Below, in pieces: positions 43,789 through 53,025 of a stretch of 64,000 nucleotides of DNA. A program made the position numbers and the translations under genes. The notes under the pieces were generated by a model. It did not search any database, was not told the DNA's origin, and was given only the letters and a program-made list of their open reading frames with translations. Within the stretch, counting starts at the first letter, position 1. Every line of letters begins with the position of its first letter. The stretch comes from JAEMQF01 sp963791595. GTDB taxonomy: Bacteria; Pseudomonadota; Gammaproteobacteria; Burkholderiales; Burkholderiaceae_C. The stretch is taken from positions 393,440 to 457,439 of the forward strand of contig CAWBTF010000012.1 of assembly GCA_963791595.1 (NCBI GenBank), written 5' to 3'.

Positions 43789-46335
43789 ATGCGCCCCGCC
43801 CCACAAGCCGAAAGATCAAATCCCGGGACGCGCAGTTGGCTCAGTCGGCTGGTCGGCCAGTGGTGGCGCAGCCAATCCGTGGCGCGCCAGGACCGCTATG
43901 CCACGTTCGGGCCGCTCGCTTCCGTCGTGCTGTTCCTCGGCGCGATCATCCTGGCGTTCTGGTACCTGCGCAACGAGGAATTCGAGCGCGAACGAGACGC
44001 CGTTCAGCGCGACACTGAAATCACCCAGCAGCAAATTCGGCTGCGCCTGATCGAAAACCAGGAACAGCTGGTGCGGATCGCCCGAGAAATCGTCACGGGC
44101 GCAGTCGATCAGGCCGATTTCCTCGGCGACGCCGAAATCTTCACCCAGGAGCGTCCTGAGATCACCCAGTTGGTGTGGCTCAGCGCGAGCCGCAAGCGCA
44201 AGGCCAGCCACGCGGCCAATAGCTTTCAACCCGAGGCCGAAGCGCCTGCGAACGAAGAGTCGGCGGCGCAGCCGCCCCCCAGCGCGGGCGGTGAATCCGG
44301 GGTCGCTTTCCTGGCCGCGCAAGACCTCCGCCATCCTGTTTATTCGCGCCCGTTCACCGACAAGTTTGGCAACCCGGTGTTCCAGGTCCACATCCCGCTG
44401 CTCGACCGGAACGCATTCACCGGAGCGCTCGTCGCCGAGTATTCCGTCGAAAGCCTGATCCGCTATTTCGTGCCGAGCGAAGTTTCGGCGCGCCACGCCA
44501 TCGTCTTGCTCGACGCCGATGATCGCGTGCTCGCAGGCACCGTGATGCCCAGCGCCGACAACAAGCGCACCCGGCCGTCGATCACGCACGACGTCGCCCT
44601 CGCCCCCGCCAGCAACGGCCTGGTGCTGCGCGGCCACGGCTACCGCACCTCGGTCGGCTTGATCGGCAATACGCTGTTCTGGATCGTCGCGGCGCTGTCG
44701 GTGCTGACGGTGTGGATGCTGCTCGGCACCTGGCGCCACATGCGCAATCGTGGCCAGATGCAGCTCGCACTGGTGAAAGAGACCAACTTCCGCCGCGCGA
44801 TGGAGAACTCCATGCTCACCGGCATGCGCGCGATGGACAAGGAGGGGCGCATCACCTACGTGAACCCGGCGTTTTGCGCGATGACGGGTTTTACCGAATC
44901 TGATCTCGTCGGGCGCAAGCCGCCCTTCCCCTACTGGCCGCCGGAGCGCGTTGAAGAAAATTCGCGTCTGCTGCAACAAGAGCTGCAAGGGCGCAGCCCG
45001 GCCGGGGGCATCGAGGTCAAGGTGCGGCGCAAGGACGGCGTGTTGTTCGATTCGCGCATGTACGTGTCGCCGCTGATCGACTCCAAAGGCCAGCAGACCG
45101 GCTGGATGACGTCGATGACCAACATCACCGAAGCCAAGCGCATCCGCGATCAGCTTTCTGCCTCGCACGAACGTTTCACGACCGTGCTCGAGGGGCTGGA
45201 TGCGGCCGTGTCGGTGCTGTCAGTGCAGCAGGGGGAACTGCTGTTCGCGAACCGCTCCTACCGCGTCTGGTTCGGTGCCGATTCGCAGGGTCATGCGCTG
45301 CTCGCGGGAGTCGAGCCCGGGCGCCCCTACCTCGCCGAAATGGACGACGCCGTCGAGCACATGGGTGGCCTGCCGACGCGCGAACTCACCGAGGCCGGTT
45401 CCGACTCGCGCGAAGTGCTCGTCGACCCGCTGCAAAAGTGGTTCGACGTGCGCGCGCGCTACCTGCAGTGGACCGACGGGCGGCTGGCGCAAATGCTGAT
45501 CGCCACCGACATCACGGCGCGCAAACACGCCGAGGCACAGGCCGCGCAGCAAGCCGACAAGGCGCAGATGACGAGCCGCCTGGTCACGATGGGCGAGATG
45601 GCGTCTTCCGTCGCGCACGAGCTGAACCAGCCGTTGACCGCGATCACCAACTACTGCAACGGCATGGTGTCGCGCGTGCGGGGCGGCGGCATCGAAGAAG
45701 AAGACCTGATCGCGGCGCTCGAAAAGACGGCGCGCCAAGCGCAGCGCGCCGGGCAGATCATCCACCGCATCCGCGCCTTCGTGAAGCGCAGCGAGCCTCA
45801 GCGCCAGGCGGCGCAGGCGCATGCCATCATCGAAGACGCGGTGGAACTCGCCGGAATCGAACTGCGGCGCCGCAACGTCACGCTTCAGACCTACATCGCA
45901 CAGCGCCTGCCGACGCTGCTGGTCGACCCGATCCTGATCGAGCAGGTCGTGCTCAATCTGTTGAAGAACTCCGCCGAGGCGATCGACACCGCACAGCTAC
46001 CGCCGGCGCGCAGAAACATCGAACTGCGCGTGGTTCCGCGCCACACGCCGGAAGACGGCGGTGTGATCGAGTTCAGCGTCACCGACCAGGGGCCGGGCCT
46101 GCGGGAAGAAGTGCTGGCGCGCCTGTACGAGGCTTTCTTCTCGACCAAGGTGGACGGCCTGGGGATCGGCCTAAGCCTGTGCCGCACCATCGTGGAGAGC
46201 CACCGGGGCCGGATCCGGGCACAGAACCTCTACAATGGAAACGTCGCTGTGGGCTGCCGGTTTTCCTTCACGCTGCCCGTTGAGACTCCGCGAAGAGAGA
46301 CCCCAACCACCCACCAACCGGCGGTGATTCCATGA
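43789..46335 (+). CDS. Membrane-bound PAS-PAS sensor histidine kinase (FixL/DctB-like)
   Basis: The product is 848 residues from 43789 (862 from the ATG at 43747). Two membrane helices (about 39-61 and 289-311) enclose a ~230-residue periplasmic sensor. Two PAS domains follow (about 335-450 and 460-575), then a HisKA domain with H610 in SSVAHELNQPLTAI, and an ATPase with N box VVLNLLKNSAEAI and G boxes DQGPGL and GLGIGL. The ligand is not evident. It overlaps the response regulator gene by ATGA, and its divergence from aceE suggests, without proof, control of central carbon metabolism. Confidence 0.92.
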   Translation: MRPAPQAERSNPGTRSWLSRLVGQWWRSQSVARQDRYATFGPLASVVLFLGAIILAFWYLRNEEFERERDAVQRDTEITQQQIRLRLIENQEQLVRIAREIVTGAVDQADFLGDAEIFTQERPEITQLVWLSASRKRKASHAANSFQPEAEAPANEESAAQPPPSAGGESGVAFLAAQDLRHPVYSRPFTDKFGNPVFQVHIPLLDRNAFTGALVAEYSVESLIRYFVPSEVSARHAIVLLDADDRVLAGTVMPSADNKRTRPSITHDVALAPASNGLVLRGHGYRTSVGLIGNTLFWIVAALSVLTVWMLLGTWRHMRNRGQMQLALVKETNFRRAMENSMLTGMRAMDKEGRITYVNPAFCAMTGFTESDLVGRKPPFPYWPPERVEENSRLLQQELQGRSPAGGIEVKVRRKDGVLFDSRMYVSPLIDSKGQQTGWMTSMTNITEAKRIRDQLSASHERFTTVLEGLDAAVSVLSVQQGELLFANRSYRVWFGADSQGHALLAGVEPGRPYLAEMDDAVEHMGGLPTRELTEAGSDSREVLVDPLQKWFDVRARYLQWTDGRLAQMLIATDITARKHAEAQAAQQADKAQMTSRLVTMGEMASSVAHELNQPLTAITNYCNGMVSRVRGGGIEEEDLIAALEKTARQAQRAGQIIHRIRAFVKRSEPQRQAAQAHAIIEDAVELAGIELRRRNVTLQTYIAQRLPTLLVDPILIEQVVLNLLKNSAEAIDTAQLPPARRNIELRVVPRHTPEDGGVIEFSVTDQGPGLREEVLARLYEAFFSTKVDGLGIGLSLCRTIVESHRGRIRAQNLYNGNVAVGCRFSFTLPVETPRRETPTTHQPAVIP

Positions 46336-46961
46336 GCCTGATTCCGAAGAAGGGAACCGTTTACGTCGTCGACGATGACGAGGCGGTTCGGGATTCCTTG
46401 CAGTGGCTGCTCGAAGGCAAGGACTATCGGGTCAAGTGTTTCGACTCGGCCGAGTCGTTCCTGTCGCGCTTCGACCCGCGCGAAGTGGCGTGCCTGATCG
46501 CCGACATTCGCATGGACGGCATGAGCGGCCTGGAGCTGCAAGACCGGCTGATGGAGCGGCACTCTCCGCTGCCCATCGTCTTCATCACCGGCCACGGCGA
46601 CGTGCCGATGGCCGTGACAACGATGAAAAAAGGCGCGATGGATTTCATCGAGAAGCCGTTCAAGGAAGACGAACTGCTTGGCCTCGTGGAGGGAATGCTC
46701 GAACAGGCCCGATCCGCGTTCTCGCAGCATCAGGAGGCGGCGAGCCGCGACGCGTTGCTCTCGCGCCTGACCACGCGCGAGGCGCAAGTGCTCGAGCGCA
46801 TCGTCGCGGGGCGGTTGAACAAGCAGATTGCCGACGATCTGGGCATCAGCATCAAGACGGTCGAGGCGCACCGCGCCAACATCATGGAAAAGCTCAACGC
46901 CAACACGGTCGCCGACCTGCTCAAGATCGCGCTGGGCGCGCAGACCAAAACAGCGGGATGA
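46332..46961 (+). CDS. FixJ-family response regulator
   Basis: This 209-residue protein has a receiver domain (acidic pocket D14-D16, phospho-acceptor D58 in IADIRMDGMSG, and a lysine in IEKPF) and a C-terminal LuxR-type helix-turn-helix (LTTREAQVLERIVAGRLNKQIA). It is the cognate partner of the overlapping kinase. The folD start overlaps its stop by 4 bp (46958-46961). Its DNA targets are unknown; the palindrome at 43737-43748 is a candidate. Confidence 0.94.
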   Translation: MSLIPKKGTVYVVDDDEAVRDSLQWLLEGKDYRVKCFDSAESFLSRFDPREVACLIADIRMDGMSGLELQDRLMERHSPLPIVFITGHGDVPMAVTTMKKGAMDFIEKPFKEDELLGLVEGMLEQARSAFSQHQEAASRDALLSRLTTREAQVLERIVAGRLNKQIADDLGISIKTVEAHRANIMEKLNANTVADLLKIALGAQTKTAG

Positions 46962-47809
46962 CGGCACGGCGCATCGATGGCACGGCGCTGGCGCGCGCCA
47001 TCCGCGACGACGTGGCGCACCGCGCCGCAGCCCTGGCGCAGCGCGGGCTCCAGCCGGGACTCGCGGTCATCCTGGTCGGCGACGACGCCGCGAGCCAGGT
47101 CTACGTTCGCCACAAGATCAAGGCGTGCCAGGAGGCAGGATTGCACTCGGTGTTCGACAGGTTCGACGCCACGTTGAGTGAAGCCGAACTGCTGGCGCGG
47201 ATCGAGGCGCTCAACGCCGACCCGAAGGTGCACGGCATCCTGGTGCAAATGCCACTGCCGCGCCACATCGACTCGCAGAAGGTCATCGCCACCATCGACC
47301 CGAGCAAGGACGTCGACGGCTTTTCCGTGCACAGCGCCGGCCAGCTGGCCAGCGGCCTGAGCGGCTTTCGCCCGTGCACGCCCTATGGCTGCATGAAACT
47401 GATCGAGAGCACCGGAACAAGCCTGCGCGGCAAGCACGCCGTCGTGGTCGGCCGCAGCAACACGGTGGGCAAACCAATGGCGCTGATGCTGCTCCAGGCC
47501 AACGCCACGGTGACCGTGTGCCACAGCGCCACGCCTGATCTGGGCGTGCACACGCGGCAGGCCGACGTTCTGGTGGTCGCCGTGGGGCGGCGCGACACGG
47601 TGCGTGCCGACATGGTGAAGCCGGGCGCGGTCGTGATCGACGTCGGCATGAACCGTAACGACGCGGGAAAACTGTGCGGCGATGTCGACTTCACGGGCGT
47701 CTCGCAGGTCGCCTCGGCGATCACGCCGGTACCCGGCGGCGTGGGCCCGATGACGATTGCGATGCTGCTGTCGAACACGGTCGAAGCCACCGAGCGCCTG
47801 TCACGTTGA
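46958..47809 (+). CDS. folD: Bifunctional methylenetetrahydrofolate dehydrogenase/cyclohydrolase
   Basis: This 283-residue protein has the FolD signatures VGDDAASQVYVRHKIKACQEAG, with catalytic Y and K, VQMPLPRHID, the KDVDGF motif, and the NADP-binding GRSNTVGKPMALML. It interconverts 5,10-methylene- and 10-formyl-tetrahydrofolate in one-carbon metabolism. Its ATG overlaps the response regulator stop, so it is translationally coupled to a two-component system, which is unusual for a housekeeping gene and hints that its level follows the same promoter. Confidence 0.97.
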   Translation: MTARRIDGTALARAIRDDVAHRAAALAQRGLQPGLAVILVGDDAASQVYVRHKIKACQEAGLHSVFDRFDATLSEAELLARIEALNADPKVHGILVQMPLPRHIDSQKVIATIDPSKDVDGFSVHSAGQLASGLSGFRPCTPYGCMKLIESTGTSLRGKHAVVVGRSNTVGKPMALMLLQANATVTVCHSATPDLGVHTRQADVLVVAVGRRDTVRADMVKPGAVVIDVGMNRNDAGKLCGDVDFTGVSQVASAITPVPGGVGPMTIAMLLSNTVEATERLSR

Positions 47810-47876
47810 GTTGCGATTGAGGCGCGCTGTTGTGCAACGCTGCCTGAAATCGCCGCCAAGTTGCCGGTCGCCTGGC

Positions 47877-47905
47877 TTGAGACGCCGTGAGCTCTGCGGT
47901 AGATT
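47877..47905 (+). promoter_or_regulatory. Sigma-70-type promoter of the DUF4124 gene
   Basis: TTGAGA (47877-47882), a 17-base spacer and TAGATT (47900-47905) form a good vegetative promoter 30 bases ahead of the ATG at 47936, which has GAGGAGA as ribosome binding site. Confidence 0.6.
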
Positions 47906-47935
47906 CAACTCAATCGCCTCTTCGAGGAGAAGCCC

Positions 47936-48613
47936 ATGACCACCCTGTCACAGCGCAAGAATGCTCGTCTGCCCCTGATCCGGGGTTTACCGGCGCAAGC
48001 CGCTGCGTCGTTGCTCGCCGCAGTTCTTGGCCTCGCGGCCACCCCCGGCCATGCGCAGTTCAAGGTCATCGGCCCGGACGGCAAGGTCACCTATACCGAC
48101 AGGCCGCCACCGCCCAGCGAAGGCAAAGCCACGACCCTCGGTGCGCGCGGCACCGCGCCCGCCGCTGTCATCACCTGGCCCGAAGAATTGCGCCAGCCGG
48201 TCGCCCGATATCCCGTCACGCTGTACGTCACCGCCAGCGCCTGCACGCCCTGCGACAACGGGCGCCAGTTGCTGCGCCAGCGCGGCATACCGTTCACCGA
48301 AAAGCAGGTCGTGACACCCGAGGATGGCGACGCCCTCGAGAAGCTCACCGGGGGGCGCGACGCGCCGACATTGACGCTCGGCGCGCAGACCTTGCGCGGC
48401 CTGTCCTCCGAACTCTGGAACTCCTACCTGGACGCCGCAGGATACCCTCGCGAGTCTCGCCTGCCTGCCAATTACCGCAATCCCGCGCCGAGCCCGGTCA
48501 CGGAAAAGCGCGAGATCACGACGGCACGTGCGCCTGCGGCCCCACCTCCGGTGGCCGAACCCGAAGCGCCCGCGCCCGTCGTTGCGCCGGGGGGCGTGAG
48601 CATCAAGTTCTAG
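47936..48613 (+). CDS. Exported DUF4124 protein with glutaredoxin-like CTPC domain
   Basis: The 225-residue product has a signal peptide (cleavage near A40-Q41), a DUF4124 segment (FKVIGPDGKVTYTDRPPP), and a thioredoxin-fold domain with C103-T-P-C106 and the glutaredoxin-like ...DAPTLTLGAQTLRG (cis-proline context). A Pro/Ala-rich tail follows. It is probably a periplasmic thiol-disulfide protein; the combination with DUF4124 is common in betaproteobacteria but uncharacterised as far as I know. It has its own promoter and converges on rmuC. Confidence 0.85.
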   Translation: MTTLSQRKNARLPLIRGLPAQAAASLLAAVLGLAATPGHAQFKVIGPDGKVTYTDRPPPPSEGKATTLGARGTAPAAVITWPEELRQPVARYPVTLYVTASACTPCDNGRQLLRQRGIPFTEKQVVTPEDGDALEKLTGGRDAPTLTLGAQTLRGLSSELWNSYLDAAGYPRESRLPANYRNPAPSPVTEKREITTARAPAAPPPVAEPEAPAPVVAPGGVSIKF

Positions 48614-48625
48614 CGGCGGCGCTCT

Positions 48626-50114
48626 TCAGCCGCTTTCGTCGTCCGCCGAGTCCGCCAGCGCCACCGGCAGCAGCGCCTGGCTGCGCGACTCCGACAGCCC
48701 CTCCACCGACTTGAGCTTGCGCGCCATCACGTTGGTGCGCGTCTGCGCGAACTCGATCGTCTTCGAGGCTTCGTCGAGTTTGCGCTTCGTCTTGTCGAGC
48801 ACGTCGCCGAACTTGGCGAATTCGGTCTTCACGGCGCCCAGCACCTCCCACACCTCGGCGCTGCGCTTTTCCAGCGCGAGCGTGCGAAAGCCCATCTGCA
48901 GGCTGGTCAGCGTGGCCAGCAAGGTCGTCGGCCCGACGAGCATGACGCGATGCTCGCGCTGCATGGCCTCCACCAGTCCCGGGCGGCGCAGCGCCTCGGC
49001 GTACAGGCCTTCGGTCGGCACGAACAGCAGCGCAAACTCGGTCGTGTGCGGCGCGGCGAGGTACTTTTCGCGAATGGTTCGCGCCTCCAGGCGCAGGCGC
49101 TGCTCCACGGCTCGGCCGGCCGCCTCGGCCGCGGCGGCATCGGCGCGCTCCAGCGCCTCGACCAGCCGCTCATAGTCGTCCCGCGGGAACTTGGCGTCGA
49201 TCGGCAGCCACACCGGCAGGTCGTCGTCGCGCCGGCCGGGAAGCTTGATCGCGAACTCGACGCGCGCGCCGCTGCCCGGAACGGTTTCCACATTTCGCGC
49301 GTACTGCTCGGGCGTGAACACTTGTTCGAGCAGACCGGCCAGCTGCACCTCGCCGAACACGCCGCGCGTTTTCACGTTGTTCAGCACCCGGTTCAGTGAC
49401 CCGACATCCTTGGCGAGCAGCTGCATTTCGCCCAGCCCGCGGTGCACCTGTTCGAGCCGCTCGGCCACCTGCTTGAAGCTCTCGCCCAGGCGCTGTTCGA
49501 GCGTGGCGTGGAGTTTTTCGTCGACCGTGGCGCGCATCTGTTCGAGCTTCTGCTCGTTGCCGCGTTTGCAGCGCAGCCAGGCGCTGCTCGACGGTGGCGC
49601 GCACCTCGGCCAGCGCGCGCTCGTTGGCCAGCGCGACGACACGCAGTTGCTCGGCCAACACTTCACCGAATCGCTGCTGCGTCAGCGCCATCGTTTCTCC
49701 GTGGCGCCGCAACGCGGCGTCTTGCGCCTCGCGCCCCGCCAACCCCTGCTGAGAAAACGCGCTTGTGGCCGACTGCAGTGCCTGGGCGATCGACTGCTGG
49801 GTCGCCGCGAGCTGGGTGCGAAACGAATCGATCTGCTCGTTCTGGGTGCGCGCCACGTCGCCTTGCTGGTTCAACAAGGTTTGCTGGAACACGCCGAGCG
49901 TCGCCGCGAGTTCCTGACGCGTCGCCTGAGCACTGCGCGCGATGTCGTCGCGCAGTTCGCGCGAGAGCCGCTGCGCCGCGTCGCGCTGCTCGTTGCGAAG
50001 CTCGTCCGACGGCGCTTGGGTGCGCAAACCGAGCCACAGCTGAAGCGCCACTCCGACGATTGCAACGACGAAAATGGCGAAGAGAGCTCCACGGCACGAG
50101 GTCCATCGCGGCAT
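48626..50114 (-). CDS. rmuC: DNA recombination protein RmuC, with one extra base near 49565-49567
   Basis: The N-terminus (from the ATG at 50114) has one membrane helix (LFAIFVVAIVGVALQLWLGL) and long coiled coil. The C-terminal half holds the RmuC nuclease-like domain (KTRGVFGEVQLAGLLEQVFTPEQY, FAIKLPGR, LPIDAKFPRDDYERL). The frame breaks after VEQRLAALQ: one of three Ts at 49565-49567 is surplus, and removing it yields a continuous 495-residue product. RmuC is known to limit recombination at inverted repeats; its mechanism is not settled. The gene is probably intact in the living strain. Confidence 0.85.
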
Positions 50115-50156
50115 TGTCGCAGCCCGCTCTGCCCGGCCGAGTGGCCCGGACCCCGA

Positions 50157-51705
50157 TCAAACGATGCGGCTCGCCTTGCCGCCCCAATACCGATCGCGAA
50201 GCCCCTTCTTGTAGAGCTTGCCCGTGGGCAGGCGCGGCAGCGCAGGGTCGAACTCCACGCTCCTCGGGCATTTCAGCTTGGCCAGATGCTGCTGGCAGAA
50301 CGCCATCAATTCGGCCTCGATCGCCGGCTCGGGCTCGATGCCAGGCATGAGCTGCACCACTGCCTTCACCTCCTCGCCCAGGTCTTCGTTGGGCACGCCG
50401 AACACGGCGGCGTCGGCAACTTTCGGGTGCGTGACGAGCAGGTTCTCGCACTCCTGCGGATAGATGTTCACGCCGCCGGAGATGATCATGAACGTCGAGC
50501 GGTCGGTGAGGTAGAGGAAGCCGTCGTCGTCGACATAGCCGACGTCGCCCACCGTCGTCATCGTGCCGTCGGCGGAGCGGCTTTGCGCGGTGCGCTGCGG
50601 GTCGTTGAAGTACTCGAACGCGGTGGCTGTCTTGAACCAGATCTCGCCGGGAACGCCTTTCGGCGCGGGTTGCATGTCCTCGTCGAGGATGTGCAAGTCA
50701 CCGAGCATCACCTTGCCGACCGTGCCGCGGTGCGCCAGCCACTCCTGGCTGTTGCAGGCCGTGAAGCCCAAGCCTTCGGTGGCGCCGTAGTACTCGTGCA
50801 CGATCGGCCCCCACCACTCGATCATGCGTTCCTTGATCTGCACCGGGCACGGCGCGGCGGCGTGAATCGCCACTTCGAGCGATGACAGGTCGTAGCGCTC
50901 GCGCACGTCGGCCGGCAGCTTGAGCAGGCGATTGAACATCGTCGGCACCAGCTGGCTGTGCGTGACGCGGTACTTCTCGATCAGGGCCAGGTACTGCTCC
51001 GGGTCGAAGTGCTCCATCACGAATCGCCGTGCCTCCGTTGCGAACGCACAGCGACACCGCCGCCTGCGGCGCGGAGTGGTACAGCGGCGCGGGCGACAGA
51101 TACACCATGCCTTCCCGGTACAGCCACAGCTTGTTCAGGAAGTGGAACAGCGGCAGCGGCTGGCTCGGCGGGTTGTCCGGCAGCGGCCGCAGCACGCCCT
51201 TGGGCCGGCCGGTCGTGCCCGATGAATAGAGCATCGGCGTGCCCAGCCATTCGTCGGCAATCGGCGTGGTGGGGAATTCGGCGCAGGCTTCGTCGAGATT
51301 CTTGAAGAGCGCGTCGCTCGGGGCGTCGACGATCAGACCCAGACGCAGCTTCGGGCACATGGCAAACGCTTGCGCAGCCACGTCGCGTTTGGCGCGGGAT
51401 GTGATCAACACCAACGAGTCGCTGTTGTCGACGATGTAGGCCAACTCCTGCGCGGTCAGGAACGAGTTGATGCAGGTGTAGTACAGGCCCGTGCGTTCGC
51501 CCGCGGCGTTAGTGACGAGGTAGTGGGCGTTGTTCTCCATGAACACGGCAAAGTGGTCGCGCTGCTTCAGGCCCGTGGCTCGCAGCAAATGCGCGAGGCG
51601 GTTGCTTCGTGCGTTGAGTTCGCGATAGGTCGTGACCGCGCCGCTGCTCGCCATGATGAACGCGGGCCGATCGGGGTGCTGCTGCGCATGGATCGCGGGG
51701 TACAT
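50157..51705 (-). CDS. Acyl-CoA ligase (AMP-forming), with one extra base near 51024
   Basis: From the ATG at 51705, with AGGAGG eight bases upstream, this is an ANL-superfamily ligase: P-loop YSSGTTGRPKG, YYGATEG (A5 motif), TVGDVGYVDDDGFLYLTDR (A7/A8) and the C-terminal lysine in LPRLPTGKLYKKGL. Conservation shifts frame at GGTAI/VMEHFDPEQYL, where one base too many interrupts it; without it the product is 515 residues. The substrate (a fatty, cinnamic or bile-acid-type carboxylate) cannot be assigned. It is divergent from a metallo-beta-lactamase-fold hydrolase, and the two may act together. Confidence 0.88.
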
Positions 51706-51706
51706 G

Positions 51707-51718
51707 GGAGGCGCCTCC
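51707..51718 (-). promoter_or_regulatory. 12-bp palindrome containing the ribosome binding site of the acyl-CoA ligase
   Basis: GGAGGCGCCTCC is self-complementary and includes the Shine-Dalgarno GGAGG at optimal spacing from the ATG. It ends one base before the start codon. It could fold to hide the site, act as an operator, or both. Confidence 0.4.
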
Positions 51719-51776
51719 TGTTGGAACGACAATGTACCCGCACCGAGCGCATGCCATCCCGCGCCGAAAGCACCCC

Positions 51777-52865
51777 ATGCCCGAACTCAAACCACCCCGC
51801 GACCGTCTGGAAAAACCTACCCTCGTCTACCCCTTCGAAGCGCCGCCGGCCACCGGCAAGGTGCTCGAAGTCGCACCCGGCGTGCTGTGGCTGCGAATGC
51901 CGCTGCCTTACGCGCTGAACCATATCAATCTCTGGGCGCTGGACGACGGCGACGGCTGGGCCATCGTCGACACCGGCGTGCGCACTCCCGAGAGTCTGGC
52001 GGCGTGGCGCGAGTTGTTTGTCAACGCCACCGACACGCGGCCGATCACGCGTGTCTTCGTCACCCACATGCACCCCGACCATGTGGGCCTGGCCGGCTGG
52101 CTGACGCGAAAGTTCGACTGCCGGTTGTGGATGACGCGCCAGGAATACCTGAACTGCCGCGTCCTGTGCTTCGACAGCGGGCGCGAGGCGCCGAGCGAGG
52201 CGATGACGTTCTTCCGCCGCGCCGGCTGGGGGAATTCCGCGCTCGAAGACTACCGCGCCCGCTTCGGCAACTTCGGCAAGCAGATCCACGCGCTGCCGGA
52301 AAGCTACCGGCGCCTCGTCGACGGCGAGACCATCCGCATCGGCGCCCACGATTGGCGCGTCATCGTCGGCACCGGCCACTCGCCCGAGCACGCTTGTCTC
52401 TACTGCTCTGACCTGAAGCTGCTGATCTCAGGCGACCAGGTGCTGCCGCGAATATCGTCCAATGTGTCGGTGCACCCCACCGAGCCCGACGCCGACCCGA
52501 TGCGCGAGTGGCTCGAATCGCTGGCCAAGATCGAGCGCGAAGTGCCCGACGACGTGCTGGTGCTGCCCTCGCACAACGAATGCTTTCGCGGCCTGCACGC
52601 GCGGCTGCGCTACCTCGCCGATTCGCAACTGCGCATTCTGGATCGGCTGCGCGAGTCGTTGGCCCAACCCAGGCGTGCAGTGGATGTTTTCGTTGCCCTG
52701 TTCGGCCGCGCCATCGACGAGGGCAGTCCCAATCTGCTGGGGCTGGCCACCGGCGAGAGCATGGCCTGCCTGAACCATTTGGTGCATCGCGGCGAGGCGC
52801 GTGTCGACACGGACTCCAAAGGTGTCGCCTGGTACAGCATGGCAGCGTCTAGCGCCGCCGCGTGA
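51777..52865 (+). CDS. Metallo-beta-lactamase-fold hydrolase
   Basis: The 362-residue product starts at 51777 (PMPELKPPRD); longer in-frame starts are less likely. The zinc-binding THMHPDHVG, the later GTGHSPEHACLY histidine and SGDQVLP aspartate define an MBL-fold hydrolase of the glyoxalase II/thioesterase-like group. A C-terminal helical domain, ending LLGLATGESMACLNHLVHRGEA, resembles the LACTB2-like winged region. The substrate may be a thioester made by the divergent acyl-CoA ligase (inference). Confidence 0.87.
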   Translation: MPELKPPRDRLEKPTLVYPFEAPPATGKVLEVAPGVLWLRMPLPYALNHINLWALDDGDGWAIVDTGVRTPESLAAWRELFVNATDTRPITRVFVTHMHPDHVGLAGWLTRKFDCRLWMTRQEYLNCRVLCFDSGREAPSEAMTFFRRAGWGNSALEDYRARFGNFGKQIHALPESYRRLVDGETIRIGAHDWRVIVGTGHSPEHACLYCSDLKLLISGDQVLPRISSNVSVHPTEPDADPMREWLESLAKIEREVPDDVLVLPSHNECFRGLHARLRYLADSQLRILDRLRESLAQPRRAVDVFVALFGRAIDEGSPNLLGLATGESMACLNHLVHRGEARVDTDSKGVAWYSMAASSAAA

Positions 52866-52896
52866 CCCGCGATCGAGTCTTGCCGAAACGTCTTGT

Positions 52897-52989
52897 TGGC
52901 GGAGCCGGAGGGATTCGAACCCTCGATGCAGGTTTTGCCCACATACTCCCTTAGCAGGGGAGCACCTTCGGCCACTCGGTCACAGCTCC
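52897..52989 (-). tRNA. tRNA-Ser (anticodon GCT)
   Basis: The minus strand folds as a class II tRNA: acceptor stem GGAGCTG/CGGCTCC, D-loop region with GAGTGGCCGAAGG, anticodon loop CT-GCT-AA on the CCCCT/AGGGA stem, a long variable arm, T-arm GAGGGTTCGAATCCCTC, discriminator G and encoded CCA. The GCT anticodon reads AGC/AGT serine codons. It lies 36 bp downstream of lysC on the same strand. Confidence 0.97.
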
Positions 52990-53025
52990 TGACGCCGGGC
53001 GCCATTCTAGCTCCCGATACCGCGC

